Shown here piece by piece: positions 63,898 to 64,000 of a stretch of 64,000 nucleotides of DNA (within the stretch, counting starts at the first letter, position 1; each line of letters opens with the position of its first letter). The notes under the pieces were generated by a model. That model was given only the letters and a program-made list of their open reading frames with translations, was not told the origin of the DNA and ran no database searches. The stretch is from CAWATZ01 sp963784995. Its GTDB lineage: Bacteria > Planctomycetota > Planctomycetia > Gemmatales > Gemmataceae. The translations under genes were made by a program, and so were the position numbers. Location of the stretch: the NCBI GenBank assembly GCA_963784995.1, contig CAWATZ010000016.1, positions 300,036 through 364,035 on the forward strand, in the 5' to 3' direction.

Positions 63898-64000
63898 CGG
63901 TCGAACTCCTCCTGGTTGCCGCACTTCTCGGCGTGTCACCTCCCTGGAATTTCACCAGACCGCCCCCGCGCCGTACAATACCATCCGCTCGCTCTGAAGG

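Overview
The window looks like chromosomal DNA of a GC-rich planctomycete, most likely Gemmatales/Gemmataceae. The evidence is two exported proteins with the planctomycete TIGR03000 domain, surface proteins with an N-terminal LEDR-type motif, WD40 and FG-GAP/putative-Ig giants, planctomycete-style Ser/Thr kinase and ECF sigma genes, and many dispersed palindromes. I saw no rRNA, tRNA or CRISPR array. Many otherwise well-conserved genes carry single-base frameshifts: kinase, HerA-like ATPase, permease, tryptophanase-like lyase, TPR protein, both glycosyltransferases and others. These could be indel errors in the assembly or real decay. One apparent frameshift, in prfB, is the classic programmed +1 site.

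Layout. 1-8.1 kb: broken kinase, broken HerA/DUF853 ATPase, amino-acid permease, two tandem exported TIGR03000-methyltransferases and a DUF2007 protein. 8.1-12.3 kb: a nitric-oxide module made of a CxxCH haem protein, a quinol-dependent NO reductase (norB/norZ) and an Rrf2/NsrR-like regulator. A shared 24-bp dyad lies in front of both norB and the regulator. 12.5-18.2 kb: a two-gene unit with a PIN-like protein, a tryptophanase/tyrosine phenol-lyase homologue, a ceramidase-like hydrolase and a TPR protein. 18.3-28 kb: GNAT, prfB, a GT2-GT83-ABC exporter envelope cluster, murB-ftsQ and a 2-hydroxyacid dehydrogenase.

28-40.2 kb is a segmental-duplication zone. The unit is pxpA (5-oxoprolinase A), an ECF sigma factor, one or two secreted ~200-residue proteins and a glycine-rich LEDR/TIG/cadherin-like surface protein. 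It occurs once complete, once with pxpA truncated, and once as a lone truncated pxpA. A block of about 1.2 kb is essentially identical between copies 2 and 3, pointing to recent duplication or gene conversion. 40.3-59.3 kb is a second duplication zone. A sulfotransferase gene occurs three times, each followed after exactly 28 bp by a gene starting GTGTCCGCC. In one copy the follower is an FkbM methyltransferase, now split by an IS66 element with an 8-bp target duplication. In the other two it is a ~1600-residue putative-Ig/FG-GAP giant. The two giants are nearly identical except for unrelated C-terminal domains, one with a HELVH zincin motif.

59.3-64 kb is a scrap zone. It holds a transposase remnant, the tail of a polymorphic toxin (pretoxin-HINT plus barnase-like domain) next to a candidate immunity gene, a rhodanese with an in-frame UGA at an expected Cys position, a DUF104/PIN toxin-antitoxin pair and a broken second rhodanese copy. 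Palindromic repeats have also entered coding regions (ceramidase, GT83, pxpA) and remodelled the proteins.
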